NCBI GenBank assembly: GCA_036001225.1
Contig: DASYUM010000305.1
Location: 1-19,602 of the forward strand
Source: DASYUM01 sp036001225
GTDB lineage: Bacteria > Methylomirabilota > Methylomirabilia > Rokubacteriales > DASRDR01
Reading direction: 5' to 3'
Length of the DNA stretch: 19,602 bases
Shown here: piece by piece, positions 1-6,907 of the stretch
Numbering within the stretch: the stretch's first letter is position 1
Layout of the letters: every line of letters starts with the position of its first letter
Position numbers and translations under genes: made by a program
The notes under the pieces: generated by a model
Seen by the model: only the letters and a program-made list of their open reading frames with translations
Told to the model about the DNA's origin: nothing
Database searches by the model: none

Positions 1-17
1 CCCCCCCCCCCCCCCCC
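1..17. repeat. C17 homopolymer at window edge
   Basis: An uninterrupted run of 17 C opens the window, just upstream of the cox promoter. It may be a real homopolymer tract, but a poly-C/poly-G run at the very end of an assembled sequence is also a common sequencing or assembly artefact. No function is assigned. Confidence 0.5.
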
Positions 18-34
18 TGAAAGTAACTTGGCGC

Positions 35-62
35 TTGACACCTCGGGGCGCCTGACGATAAT
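35..62 (+). promoter_or_regulatory. sigma70-type promoter of the cox operon
   Basis: A perfect TTGACA -35 box lies at 35-40 and GATAAT (5 of 6 to consensus) at 57-62, separated by 16 bp. Transcription would start near 69-70, giving a leader of about 78 nt before coxB at 148. It is the only strong promoter visible ahead of a run of genes that are all on the plus strand to 13986. Assignment is by consensus match only. Confidence 0.65.
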
Positions 63-72
63 GGAGGCGCCC
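46..72. promoter_or_regulatory. inverted repeat around the cox -10 box (candidate operator)
   Basis: GGGCGCC at 46-52 and GGCGCCC at 66-72 are perfect 7-bp inverted repeats separated by 13 bp. The centre of symmetry falls on the -10 box (57-62). This arrangement suits a dimeric repressor that would block RNA polymerase, but short GC-only inverted repeats also arise by chance in DNA this GC-rich. The regulator is unknown. Confidence 0.35.
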
Positions 73-147
73 TAAGTTGCCATTTCTTCAGCCAAGTCCC
101 GTGATTGTGAAAGGTCGGACAAGGCACCGCACGGGGGATCGACTGCC

Positions 148-804
148 ATGATGAGCTGGCTCCCGGAGAACGTCTCCACGTACGGGCAGGACGTGGACTG
201 GCTCTTCTACCTCATCTACTACATCACCGGGGGCACGTTCGTCCTGGTCGCCGGCGCCATGGTCCTGTTCCTCGTCCTCTACCGTCATCGGGAAGGACGG
301 CGGGCCACCTTCACCCACGGCAACGCGACGCTGGAGATCGTGTGGACGGTGGTGCCGGCCCTCATCCTGGTCATCCTGACATTCCTGTCGGTGCCGACCT
401 GGGGCCGCATCAAGCAGCAGATCCCCCAGTCGGACGTCCACATCCGGATCACGGCCAAGCAGTTCAACTGGGAAGTCACCTATCCCGGCCCCGACGGCAA
501 GTTCGACACCGATGACGACAAGACGTTCGACAACGAGGTCCACGTCCCGGTCGGGCGGCCGGTGGTCCTCCACCTGACCTCGCGGGATGTGATCCACAGC
601 GTGTTCATCCCCCAGGCACGCTTCAAGCAGGACGCGGTGCCGGGCCGGGTGATCAACCAGTGGGTGCACATCACCAAGCCGGGGAAGTACGAGATTCCGT
701 GCGCGGAGCTTTGCGGCTTCGGCCACTCGGGGATGAAGGGCTTCCTCTTCGCCCACACCCCCGAGGACTACCAGAAGTGGCTCAAGGAGAACTGGTCGTC
801 CTAG
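148..804 (+). CDS. coxB: cytochrome c oxidase subunit II
   Basis: Subunit II of an aa3-type oxidase, which takes electrons from cytochrome c through the binuclear CuA centre facing the outside of the membrane. The 218-residue product has two transmembrane helices (about 16-46 and 63-83), the aromatic QFNWE segment near 105-109, and a cupredoxin domain. The CuA ligands are intact: H150, then CAELCGFGHSGM giving C185, E187, C189, H193 and M196. There is no fused cytochrome c domain and no lipobox. ATG 148 is preceded by GGGGGA at 133-138; ATG 151 is equally possible. The TAG stop (802-804) lies inside the left terminal repeat of the mobile-like element that follows. First gene of the cox operon, 310 bp ahead of coxA. 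Confidence 0.97.
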   Translation: MMSWLPENVSTYGQDVDWLFYLIYYITGGTFVLVAGAMVLFLVLYRHREGRRATFTHGNATLEIVWTVVPALILVILTFLSVPTWGRIKQQIPQSDVHIRITAKQFNWEVTYPGPDGKFDTDDDKTFDNEVHVPVGRPVVLHLTSRDVIHSVFIPQARFKQDAVPGRVINQWVHITKPGKYEIPCAELCGFGHSGMKGFLFAHTPEDYQKWLKENWSS

Positions 805-1094
805 TGCGGGTCCAATTAACTTCGCCTAGCGTCGTCCTCGGTCGTCGGCGGCCCTCAACGTCGGGTGGCGCGCCCCGGACGGCGGGGCCCCAGCCCCGCG
901 ACGTCCGGAGGCGCGCGTATGCGGCATACGCCTCGGGCCGCCTCTTTGGGATCGCTCGCCTCGGGCCGCGGGGCCCCAGCCCCGCGACGCCCTGCGGCTC
1001 GCCCTTCCCTGCGTCCTCGCTATGCTCGTTACTTGGCCCCGCATATCGGCCCACCAGTCTGGTGACTACGGCCGATTCGTTGGGACCGCACTAG
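801..1094. mobile_element. MITE-like repeat, copy A (coxB-coxA intergenic)
   Basis: This 294-bp stretch has no credible gene and is bounded by terminal inverted repeats of 15 bp (801-815 and 1080-1094, 13 of 15 paired, each ending in CTAG). It contains the family core at 859-916, a degenerate second core at about 957-1002, the GTATGCGGCATAC palindrome near 918-930, and a perfect CACCAG-T-CTGGTG palindrome at 1052-1064. The core folds into an interrupted hairpin (GCGCGCC, CGGAC and CGGGG pairing with CCCCG, GTCCG and GGCGCGC). Its left end supplies the coxB stop codon. No transposase is encoded, so movement would need one elsewhere. Confidence 0.7.
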
Positions 1095-1114
1095 AACCCG
1101 GGAGATAGACGACG

Positions 1115-2875
1115 ATGGCGCATCCAGCAGCGGCAACGGCGAGCGCTCACGATGTCCACGCCCACCACGAGCTGGGCTTCGTGCGGACCTACATCTTCTC
1201 GACCGACCACAAGATGATCGCCCGCCAATTCCTCTTCCTCGGCCTGGTCATGATGCTCATCGGGGGCGGGCTGGCGCTCTTCCTCCGGTGGGAACTGGCG
1301 TGGCCGGAGACCCCGGTGCCGGGGGTGGGGCGCCTCTTGTGGCCGGACAACGAGGGCGTCATCTCGCCGGCCGTGTACAACATGATGTTCACGATGCACG
1401 CCACCATCATGATCTTCTTCGTGATCATGCCGATCCTGGCCGGCGCCTTCGGGAACTTCCTCATCCCGCTCATGCTCGGCGCTCGCGACATGGCGTTTCC
1501 CAAGCTGAACATGCTCTCGTTCTGGACCGGGGCCTTGTCGGGGGTGCTGATGCTGGCCGGTTTCTTCGTGGAGGGTGGCCACGCCGCCGCCGGCTGGACC
1601 TCCTACGCGCCGCTGTCGTCGGTTCCCAGCTATTCGGGTGTGAACTGGGGCCAGAACCTCTGGTGCATCAGCCTGTTCGTGCTCGGCGTCTCCTCGATGA
1701 TGGGCTCGATCAACTACATCACGACCATCGTGAACATGCGCTGTCCGGGCATGACGCTGTTCCGGATGCCGCTCGTCATCTGGGCGATGTTCGTGACCGC
1801 CATCCTGCTCCTGCTCGCGCTGCCCGTCCTCACCTCGGCGGTGGCGATCCTGCTCTTCGACCGGGTGCTGGGCACCCACTGGTTCGCGCCGGCCGGCGGC
1901 GGGGAGCCGCTCCTCTGGCAGCATCTGTTCTGGTTCTTCGGCCACCCCGAGGTCTACATTCTGATCCTGCCCGCGATGGGCATCGCCTCCGACGTGCTGT
2001 CGGTCTTTGCCCGCAAGCCGATCTTCGGCTATCGGGCGATGGCCTTCTCGATCATCGGGATCGCCTTCCTGTCCTGGGTCGTGTACGGCCACCACATGTT
2101 CGTGAGCGGGATGAACCCCGCCCTCGGCACCTCGTTCATGATCACGACCATGGTCATCGCGGTGCCTTCGGCCATCAAGACCTTCAACTGGCTGGGGACG
2201 CTGTGGGGCGGGAACATCCGATTCACGGTCCCCATGCTGAATGCGCTCGCTTTCGTCTCCATGTTCGTGATCGGGGGGTTGAGCGGGATCTTCATGGCCT
2301 CGACCCCGGTCGACATCTTCATCCAGGACACCTACTTCATCGTCGCCCATATCCACTACGTGGTCTTCGGGGGCTCGATCTTCGGCGCCTTCGCCGGGAT
2401 CTATTACTGGTTCCCCAAGATGTTCGGCCGGATGATGAACGAGACGTGGGGGAAGGTCCACTTCTGGGGCTCGTTCGTGACGTTCAACGCGGTCTTCTTC
2501 CCCATGCACATCCTGGGCGTGGGCGGGATGATGCGGCGCATCTACAACCCGCTCCAGTACGAATTCCTGCAGTGGACGCACCCCTGGAACATCGTCATCT
2601 CGCTCAGCGCGTTCGGCCTCGGCCTGGTCCAGATCCCGTTCATCGTCAACTTCCTCTGGAGCCTGTTCAAGGGACCGAAGGCGCCCGTCAACCCCTGGGA
2701 GTCGAACACCCTGGAGTGGACGGCGCCCTCGCCGCCGCCGCATCTGAACTGGGGAGCCACGCTGCCGGTCGTCTATCGCGGGCCCTATGAATACAGCTCG
2801 CCCGAGGTCCCCGAAGACTACCTTCCGCAGAACCGCCGGCTGGCGACGGCGGGCGCCGCCCCCCGGCCGCACTAG
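1115..2875 (+). CDS. coxA: cytochrome c oxidase subunit I
   Basis: Catalytic subunit of the heme-copper oxidase, which reduces O2 to water at the heme a3-CuB site and pumps protons. The 586-residue, roughly 12-helix protein has every hallmark residue: H95 (heme a), GHPEVY with H277, E279 and the cross-linked Y281, the CuB pair H326-H327, and AHIHY with H412 (heme a3) and H414 (heme a). K355 in PSAIK marks the K channel; the D-channel aspartate is D125 in ARDMAFP; with E279 this makes it type A1. ATG 1115 follows a modest GGGAG about 11 nt upstream. The stop is 2 nt before ctaA, so the two are co-transcribed. A 593-codon open frame on the opposite strand is a GC-driven shadow. Confidence 0.98.
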   Translation: MAHPAAATASAHDVHAHHELGFVRTYIFSTDHKMIARQFLFLGLVMMLIGGGLALFLRWELAWPETPVPGVGRLLWPDNEGVISPAVYNMMFTMHATIMIFFVIMPILAGAFGNFLIPLMLGARDMAFPKLNMLSFWTGALSGVLMLAGFFVEGGHAAAGWTSYAPLSSVPSYSGVNWGQNLWCISLFVLGVSSMMGSINYITTIVNMRCPGMTLFRMPLVIWAMFVTAILLLLALPVLTSAVAILLFDRVLGTHWFAPAGGGEPLLWQHLFWFFGHPEVYILILPAMGIASDVLSVFARKPIFGYRAMAFSIIGIAFLSWVVYGHHMFVSGMNPALGTSFMITTMVIAVPSAIKTFNWLGTLWGGNIRFTVPMLNALAFVSMFVIGGLSGIFMASTPVDIFIQDTYFIVAHIHYVVFGGSIFGAFAGIYYWFPKMFGRMMNETWGKVHFWGSFVTFNAVFFPMHILGVGGMMRRIYNPLQYEFLQWTHPWNIVISLSAFGLGLVQIPFIVNFLWSLFKGPKAPVNPWESNTLEWTAPSPPPHLNWGATLPVVYRGPYEYSSPEVPEDYLPQNRRLATAGAAPRPH

Positions 2876-2877
2876 CG

Positions 2878-3816
2878 ATGGCCGTCGCGCCCGCCCCCTG
2901 GGCGCATCGCCTGGCCGTGGTCCTGTCGGGCGCCACGCTCCTGCTCATCGTGGCCGGCGGGCTGGTCACCAACACGGGGGCGGCGCTGGCCGTCCCCGAC
3001 TGGCCGACCACCTTCGGTCACAACATGTTCCTCTTCCCCTGGTCGGGGATGGTCGGCGGCGTCTTCTACGAGCACACGCACCGCCTCCTCGGCGCCGTGG
3101 TCGGCGTCCTCACCCTGGCCCTGGCGGCCGTGCTCTGGCTCGCCGACGACCGGCGCTGGCTTCGCGGGCTGGGGTTGGTCGCGATCGGCCTGGTCGTCCT
3201 GCAGGGCCTGCTGGGGGGGCTGCGCGTCCTGCTCCTCCGCGAGACGCTGGCGATCGTCCACGGCTGCCTCGCGCAGGCGTTCTTCGCGTTCACGGTGGCG
3301 CTGGCCCTGGTCACGTCGGGGGCCTGGCGGGCGCCGGCCGCACCGCTTCCGAGCGCTGACAGGCGGGCGCTGGCCCGGCTGTCGGCGGCCGGGGTGGCCG
3401 CGTTGTTCGGGCAGATCGTCCTGGGTGCCCTGACGACCCATGGCACGCGGCCGGGCTGGGTCGCGCTCCACCTGGCCGGCGCGGTCATCGCCGCCGTCGC
3501 CGCCGGCGGGCTCGCCTTTCGCGTCCTGGCCCGACACGCGGGCCAGGACGCGCTGGCCTGGCTGGCGCGCGTGTTGATCGCCCTTCTCGGCGTCCAGCTC
3601 GCGCTGGGGCTCGGCGCGTACGTCGCGCGGTTCACGGCCGCGGCCGTCCCCGGCGGTCCCGCCGTCGCGCTCGCCCTGCCGGTGGCCCATCGAGCCATCG
3701 CGTCGCTTCTGCTCGGGGCCGCCGTCGCGCTCGCCCTCGAGAGCTGGCGGCGGGCACCCAGCACGGCGCGGCGCGGTGTGCGTTCCGGCGCGGTGGCCCG
3801 CGAGGTGCCGGCGTGA
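2878..3816 (+). CDS. ctaA: heme A synthase (COX15/CtaA family)
   Basis: Oxidises the C8 methyl of heme O to the formyl group of heme A, the cofactor of the adjacent oxidase. The 312-residue product has about eight transmembrane segments in two similar four-helix halves. Histidines expected to bind heme are present: E65-H66 and H68 in EHTHR, H128 in IVHGC, H198, and H271 in AHRA. The paired cysteines found in Bacillus CtaA were not seen in the extracellular loop. ATG 2878 is only 2 nt after coxA, and the TGA stop overlaps the GTG start of ctaB in a 4-bp GTGA, typical of translational coupling. Confidence 0.93.
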   Translation: MAVAPAPWAHRLAVVLSGATLLLIVAGGLVTNTGAALAVPDWPTTFGHNMFLFPWSGMVGGVFYEHTHRLLGAVVGVLTLALAAVLWLADDRRWLRGLGLVAIGLVVLQGLLGGLRVLLLRETLAIVHGCLAQAFFAFTVALALVTSGAWRAPAAPLPSADRRALARLSAAGVAALFGQIVLGALTTHGTRPGWVALHLAGAVIAAVAAGGLAFRVLARHAGQDALAWLARVLIALLGVQLALGLGAYVARFTAAAVPGGPAVALALPVAHRAIASLLLGAAVALALESWRRAPSTARRGVRSGAVAREVPA

Positions 3817-4709
3817 TCACCCGCACGGAGGCCCTCGTCCTGCTCGCCGAGCGGCGGCGGCTGGCCGACTTCGTGACGCTCACCAAGCCCCGCGTGGTGG
3901 TCATGGTCCTGCTGACCACGTTCGTCGGCTACTACCTCGGCTCGGCGGGTATCCCCGATTATGCCCGGCTCGTCCACACCCTGATCGGCACCGCGCTCGC
4001 CGCGGCGGGGACACTGGCCTTGAACCAGTTCCTCGAGCGCGACGTGGACGCCCGCATGACCCGGACCCGCGGGCGGCCGCTGCCGGACGGGCGGCTCCAG
4101 CCGGCGGAGGCCCTCGTCTTCGGGGCGCTGACCACCGCGACCGGCGTGACCTATCTGGCCGTGGCGGTGGATGTGGGGAGCGCGGCCGTGACGGCGGCGA
4201 CCGCCCTGCTCTATCTGTTCGCCTACACGCCGCTCAAGCTGGTGACCCCGCTCTGCATGGTGATCGGCGCGGTGCCGGGCGCGCTCCCGCCGGTCACCGG
4301 CTGGGTGGCCGCCCGGGGCGATCTGGGCCTGGGGGCCGGCGTGCTGTTCGCCATCCTCTTCCTCTGGCAGCTCCCCCACACGCTGGCCATCGCCCGGCTC
4401 TACCGCGACGACTACGCCCGGGCCGGGATCCGCGTGTGGCCGGTCGTCGACCCGTCGGGCGCCAGCACCGAGCGGCAGATCGTGGCGGGCTGTCTGGCGC
4501 TTCTGGCGGTGGGTCTGCTCCCCACGCTGGTCGGCCTCGCCGGCCCTCTCTACTTCTTCGGGGCCCTCGGCCTGGGCGGGATGTTCCTCGCCTGCGGCTT
4601 GGCCCAGGCCGTGGCTCCCTCGGCGGTGGCGGCGCGCCGGCTCCTCCTCGCCTCGGTGCTGTATCTGCCGCTGCTGCTCGGCCTAATGGCTCTCGACAAG
4701 GTGGGTTGA
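3813..4709 (+). CDS. ctaB: heme O synthase (protoheme IX farnesyltransferase)
   Basis: UbiA-superfamily membrane prenyltransferase that adds farnesyl to protoheme, making heme O for CtaA. The 298-residue product has the LTKPRV opening (23-28) and the first prenyl-diphosphate motif, N71 then E75, D77 and D79 with MTRTRGRPLP following. YTPLK with K142 is family-typical and a second acidic site (YRDDYARAG) lies further on. About nine transmembrane helices are apparent. The GTG start at 3813 overlaps the ctaA stop by 4 bp. The TGA stop at 4707-4709 lies at the boundary of repeat copy B, whose left terminal repeat starts at 4708. Confidence 0.95.
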   Translation: MITRTEALVLLAERRRLADFVTLTKPRVVVMVLLTTFVGYYLGSAGIPDYARLVHTLIGTALAAAGTLALNQFLERDVDARMTRTRGRPLPDGRLQPAEALVFGALTTATGVTYLAVAVDVGSAAVTAATALLYLFAYTPLKLVTPLCMVIGAVPGALPPVTGWVAARGDLGLGAGVLFAILFLWQLPHTLAIARLYRDDYARAGIRVWPVVDPSGASTERQIVAGCLALLAVGLLPTLVGLAGPLYFFGALGLGGMFLACGLAQAVAPSAVAARRLLLASVLYLPLLLGLMALDKVG

Positions 4710-4831
4710 GCCGTGCCGATAACCGTCGCATCCCGGCGTCCTCGGCCCTCAGCCCGCCTCAACGTATGCGGCATACGCCTCGGCGGGCTTCGGGCCTGCG
4801 TCCTTGGGCTGCTCGGTTCTCGGCCCGGCTC
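4708..4831. mobile_element. MITE-like repeat, copy B (ctaB-small ORF intergenic)
   Basis: A 124-bp element bounded by 18-bp terminal inverted repeats at 4708-4725 and 4814-4831 (16 of 18 paired). Thirty bases at 4715-4744 are identical to 17159-17188 in copy E, and CTGCTCGGTTCTCGGCCCGG at the right end is shared with copies D and E. It carries the GTATGCGGCATAC palindrome but lacks the 58-bp core. The left terminal repeat begins inside the ctaB stop codon. Confidence 0.7.
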
Positions 4832-4902
4832 CGGGGTATAAGTGCGTGTCGGAGAAATCGGACGCCGGCCTTCACCGCCAACCGTCTGGTGGTCCGCTTC
4901 GA

Positions 4903-4929
4903 GCGGCGGCTTTGCCGCCGCAATTTTTT
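4903..4929 (+). terminator. intrinsic terminator or attenuator inside the cox operon
   Basis: GCGGCGGC (4903-4910), loop TTT, and GCCGCCGC (4914-4921) form a perfect 8-bp all-GC stem, followed by AA and then six T (4924-4929). This is a textbook Rho-independent terminator shape, placed between ctaB and the genes for the small peptide and subunits III and IV. It would lower or condition transcription of the distal oxidase genes. Confidence 0.75.
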
Positions 4930-4942
4930 CCTGGGGGAGGTC

Positions 4943-4971
4943 TCGGAGGGGGCCGTCGAGGCCCCCTCCGA
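4943..4971 (+). promoter_or_regulatory. 12-bp hairpin just upstream of the small ORF's ribosome binding site
   Basis: TCGGAGGGGGCC (4943-4954) and GGCCCCCTCCGA (4960-4971) pair perfectly around a 5-nt GTCGA loop. The 3' arm ends on the first bases of the GAAGGA Shine-Dalgarno stretch (4970-4975) for the ATG at 4984. It lies 13 nt after the T-run of the terminator-like hairpin. It might protect the distal mRNA 5' end or tune translation; there is no T-run after it. Confidence 0.5.
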
Positions 4972-4983
4972 AGGAACTAGGCG

Positions 4984-5118
4984 ATGCCCGGCATCCTCGA
5001 GCGACGCGCGGACGAGGAGGCGCTGGCCGCGCGGAACCGTCGCACGGCGCGCTGGCTCGTGGCCTGGATCGTCTTTCTCATCATCGTCTCCGTCATCGTC
5101 ATCTGGCTCCGGAACTGA
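4984..5118 (+). CDS. 44-residue single-pass membrane peptide of the cox operon
   Basis: An ATG at 4984 with AAGGA at 4971-4975 (8 nt away) opens a 44-codon frame ending in TGA at 5116-5118. The peptide has a charged N-terminal half rich in Arg and Glu (about residues 6-23) and one hydrophobic helix (about 24-42) rich in Ile and Val, ending in WLRN. Small one-helix proteins often lie between ctaB and subunit III in cox operons, where they serve as minor subunits or assembly factors, and ctaG normally sits near here but is absent. The ribosome binding site, helix and position support a real gene. I do not recognise the family. Confidence 0.7.
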   Translation: MPGILERRADEEALAARNRRTARWLVAWIVFLIIVSVIVIWLRN

Positions 5119-5135
5119 GCGGAGGCGCTGCCGCC

Positions 5136-5876
5136 ATGGCCGTCGTCGGACCCGAGATCGCGCGGGGGGCGAGCCGCCCGCCGGCGTCGGGTGGCGCGCC
5201 CCGGACGGCGGAGCCCCAGCCCCGCGACGTCCGGAGGCGCGCAGGCGCCGTCGGTGGCGACTGGCGGCCGCCGGCGCCACCCTCCCGCCGCGACGGCGAC
5301 GGCGGTGACGGCGGCGAGTCGTGGCCGCCGGTCTCCAATGCGCGTCTGGGCATGTGGATGCTGCTGGCCACCGAGACCATGTTCTTTGGCGGCCTGGTGG
5401 CCGCCTTTCTGATGCTGCGCCTCAACGCGCCGGCCTGGCCGCCGCCGCTCCAGCCCCGGCTGCCGGTCGGCGTCACGGCCCTCAACACGCTGGTCCTCCT
5501 GGCCTCGAGCCTCACGCTGGCGCGGGCCCGGCGGGCGATCCGCTCCGGCGATCCGGCGGGGCTGAGGCGCTGGCTCGCCCGGACCGGGCTCCTCGGCGGG
5601 CTGTTCCTCGCCGTCCAGGGAGCCGAGTGGGTCCGGCTCGTCCGCTTCGGGCTGACCGTGGCGTCCGGCGCCTACGGCGCCACCTTCTACACGCTGATCG
5701 GTGCCCACGGGGTCCATGTCCTCGGCGCGCTGATCTGGCTCAGCCTGGTGTGGGTGGCCGCCGTCCGCGGCCGCTACAGCGCGCGGGGACACGTCGGGGT
5801 GGCCACCTGCGCGATGTACTGGAACTTCGTGGTGGCCTTGTGGCCGGTTCTCTACGTCCTGGTCTATCTGACATAG
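5136..5876 (+). CDS. coxC: cytochrome c oxidase subunit III, first copy, with a repeat-derived N-terminal segment
   Basis: Non-catalytic oxidase subunit III. The 246-residue product begins at ATG 5136 with GGAGG at 5121-5125; the frame is open further upstream, but that part overlaps the small ORF and the hairpins. Residues 1-65 are hydrophilic and low in complexity; the membrane domain starts near residue 70 (LGMWMLLATETMFF) and has about five helices, with the family features E80, QGAEW and GAHGVHVLG. Residues 17-36 are encoded by a 58-bp copy of the dispersed repeat core that is 57/58 identical to the intergenic copy at 859-916, so the segment is almost surely repeat-derived. The gene is 11 bp upstream of a second subunit III gene. 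The ETMFF type resembles the NorE-like branch of the family. Confidence 0.9.
   Translation: MAVVGPEIARGASRPPASGGAPRTAEPQPRDVRRRAGAVGGDWRPPAPPSRRDGDGGDGGESWPPVSNARLGMWMLLATETMFFGGLVAAFLMLRLNAPAWPPPLQPRLPVGVTALNTLVLLASSLTLARARRAIRSGDPAGLRRWLARTGLLGGLFLAVQGAEWVRLVRFGLTVASGAYGATFYTLIGAHGVHVLGALIWLSLVWVAAVRGRYSARGHVGVATCAMYWNFVVALWPVLYVLVYLT
5185..5242. repeat. repeat core, copy C, in frame inside subunit III
   Basis: These 58 bases match copy A (859-916) at 57 positions. The arms GCGCGCC, CGGAC and CCCCG/CGGGG-type segments keep their hairpin potential apart from one G-to-A change. No terminal inverted repeats flank it, so only the core is present. It contributes roughly residues 17-36 of the protein. 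Confidence 0.9.
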
Positions 5877-5887
5877 GAGACGTCATC

Positions 5888-6505
5888 GTGGCTGAAGTCG
5901 CCCTCCATCCCCCGGTCGTCGAGCCGGCCGAGTCCCCGCTGACGCCCGAGAGCTGGGGCAAGCTCGGGATGTGGATCTTCCTGGCCGGCGACGCCGTCGG
6001 CTTCGGCGTGCTCCTGGGGTCGTACGGCGCCGTCCGGGCGTCGAGCGCCGACTGGCCGCCACCGGCGAACATCCTCGGGATCAACATCCCGGCCTTCATG
6101 ACGTTCCTCCTCATCTGCTCGAGTGTCACCATGGTCAAGGCCCTCGACGCGATCCAGCGCGAGGACCGGCGCGCCACCACGCGCTTTCTCCTCATGACCA
6201 TCGCCGGCGGCCTGCTCTTCCTGGGGATGCAGGGCTACGAGTGGACGCATCTCATCGAGCAGGGAATGCGAATCTTCGGCAACCCATGGGGGGCCACGCT
6301 GTTCGGGGCCAGCTTCTTCATGATCACCGGGTTCCACGGACTGCACGTGACGGGCGGCGTCATCTACCTGTCGGTGATCCTGGCCGCCGTCTCCCGGTAT
6401 CCCGACCGGCGGTACAGCTACATGATCACCGAGATCGCCGGCCTGTACTGGCACTTCGTCGATCTGGTGTGGATCATGGTCTTCACGCTCATCTATCTCC
6501 TGTGA
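5888..6505 (+). CDS. coxC: cytochrome c oxidase subunit III, second copy
   Basis: A second subunit III-family protein, 205 residues and about five transmembrane helices. GTG 5888 is chosen because AGGAG (5876-5880) lies 7 nt upstream and the frame before it runs into the first copy. The membrane domain begins at about residue 23 (GKLGMWIFLAGDAVGFG), with D in place of the E of the first copy. GMQGYEWTHL and GFHGLHVTGG match family signatures, and the C-terminus GLYWHFVDLVWIMVFTLIYL is the classic subunit III ending. Two tandem subunit III genes are known in other oxidase operons, where one copy is often the short NorE-like type. This copy is closer to the standard ending. Confidence 0.93.
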   Translation: MAEVALHPPVVEPAESPLTPESWGKLGMWIFLAGDAVGFGVLLGSYGAVRASSADWPPPANILGINIPAFMTFLLICSSVTMVKALDAIQREDRRATTRFLLMTIAGGLLFLGMQGYEWTHLIEQGMRIFGNPWGATLFGASFFMITGFHGLHVTGGVIYLSVILAAVSRYPDRRYSYMITEIAGLYWHFVDLVWIMVFTLIYLL

Positions 6506-6526
6506 GTCCGGTGGGGGGACGACGCG

Positions 6527-6847
6527 ATGGCTGAGGCGCATGCCCACAAGACGCCGAACTACATGGCGATCTTCTTCTGGCTGGCGGTGTTGACGGTCAT
6601 GGAGATCGGCGCCTACTTCCTGCCGCCTCCCGGCAAGTGGGTGATCCTGGTCGCGCTCGCCCTGTCCAAGGCGGCGCTGGTCGCCATGTACTTCATGCAC
6701 CTTCGCTTCGAGACGCGGACCCTCGCTTACATCGCGCTGACGCCGCTCGCGATCGGGACGCTCCTCATCCTGGTGCTGCTGCCCGATCATCGCGAGGTCG
6801 AGCACCGGACGGAGGACTCGGCCAAGATCGCCGCGCCCTCGCACTGA
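6527..6847 (+). CDS. coxD: cytochrome c oxidase subunit IV (prokaryotic type)
   Basis: A 106-residue protein with three predicted helices (about 12-31, 36-55 and 65-84) and the typical signature KAALVAMYFMHLRFE of the prokaryotic subunit IV / CyoD-like family. It is a small accessory subunit of the oxidase that aids assembly or stability. A short His-rich N-terminus (AHAHK) precedes the first helix. ATG 6527 follows a purine-rich GGTGGGGGGA. It is the last recognisable oxidase subunit, 21 bp after the second subunit III gene. Confidence 0.92.
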   Translation: MAEAHAHKTPNYMAIFFWLAVLTVMEIGAYFLPPPGKWVILVALALSKAALVAMYFMHLRFETRTLAYIALTPLAIGTLLILVLLPDHREVEHRTEDSAKIAAPSH

Positions 6848-6907
6848 GCGGGAGCATGCCGGGCGAGGGAGGCTGGGCCCGACGGCGCCGCGCGACGTGA
6901 CGGCGCG

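Noticed and set aside
1..17. Poly-C tract as a phase-variable switch for the cox promoter
   Set aside because: It sits at the very edge of the window, where homopolymer artefacts are common, and it is outside the -35 box with no known link to expression.
660..1094. Plus-strand frames across repeat copy A (for example 660-1094 and 865-1065)
   Set aside because: They are translations of the stop-free repeat and of coxB in the wrong frame, with no ribosome binding site or domain.
1091..2872. 593-codon open frame opposite coxA on the minus strand
   Set aside because: It is codon-aligned with coxA, where only rare sense CTA, TTA and TCA codons would create stops. Its sequence is low in complexity and rich in His, Arg, Asp and Glu, as expected of a GC-rich antisense shadow.
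4842..5135. Longer N-terminus for the first subunit III gene, starting at 4842
   Set aside because: The extension covers two hairpins and the 44-codon ORF in another frame and shows no subunit III similarity; ATG 5136 has its own GGAGG.
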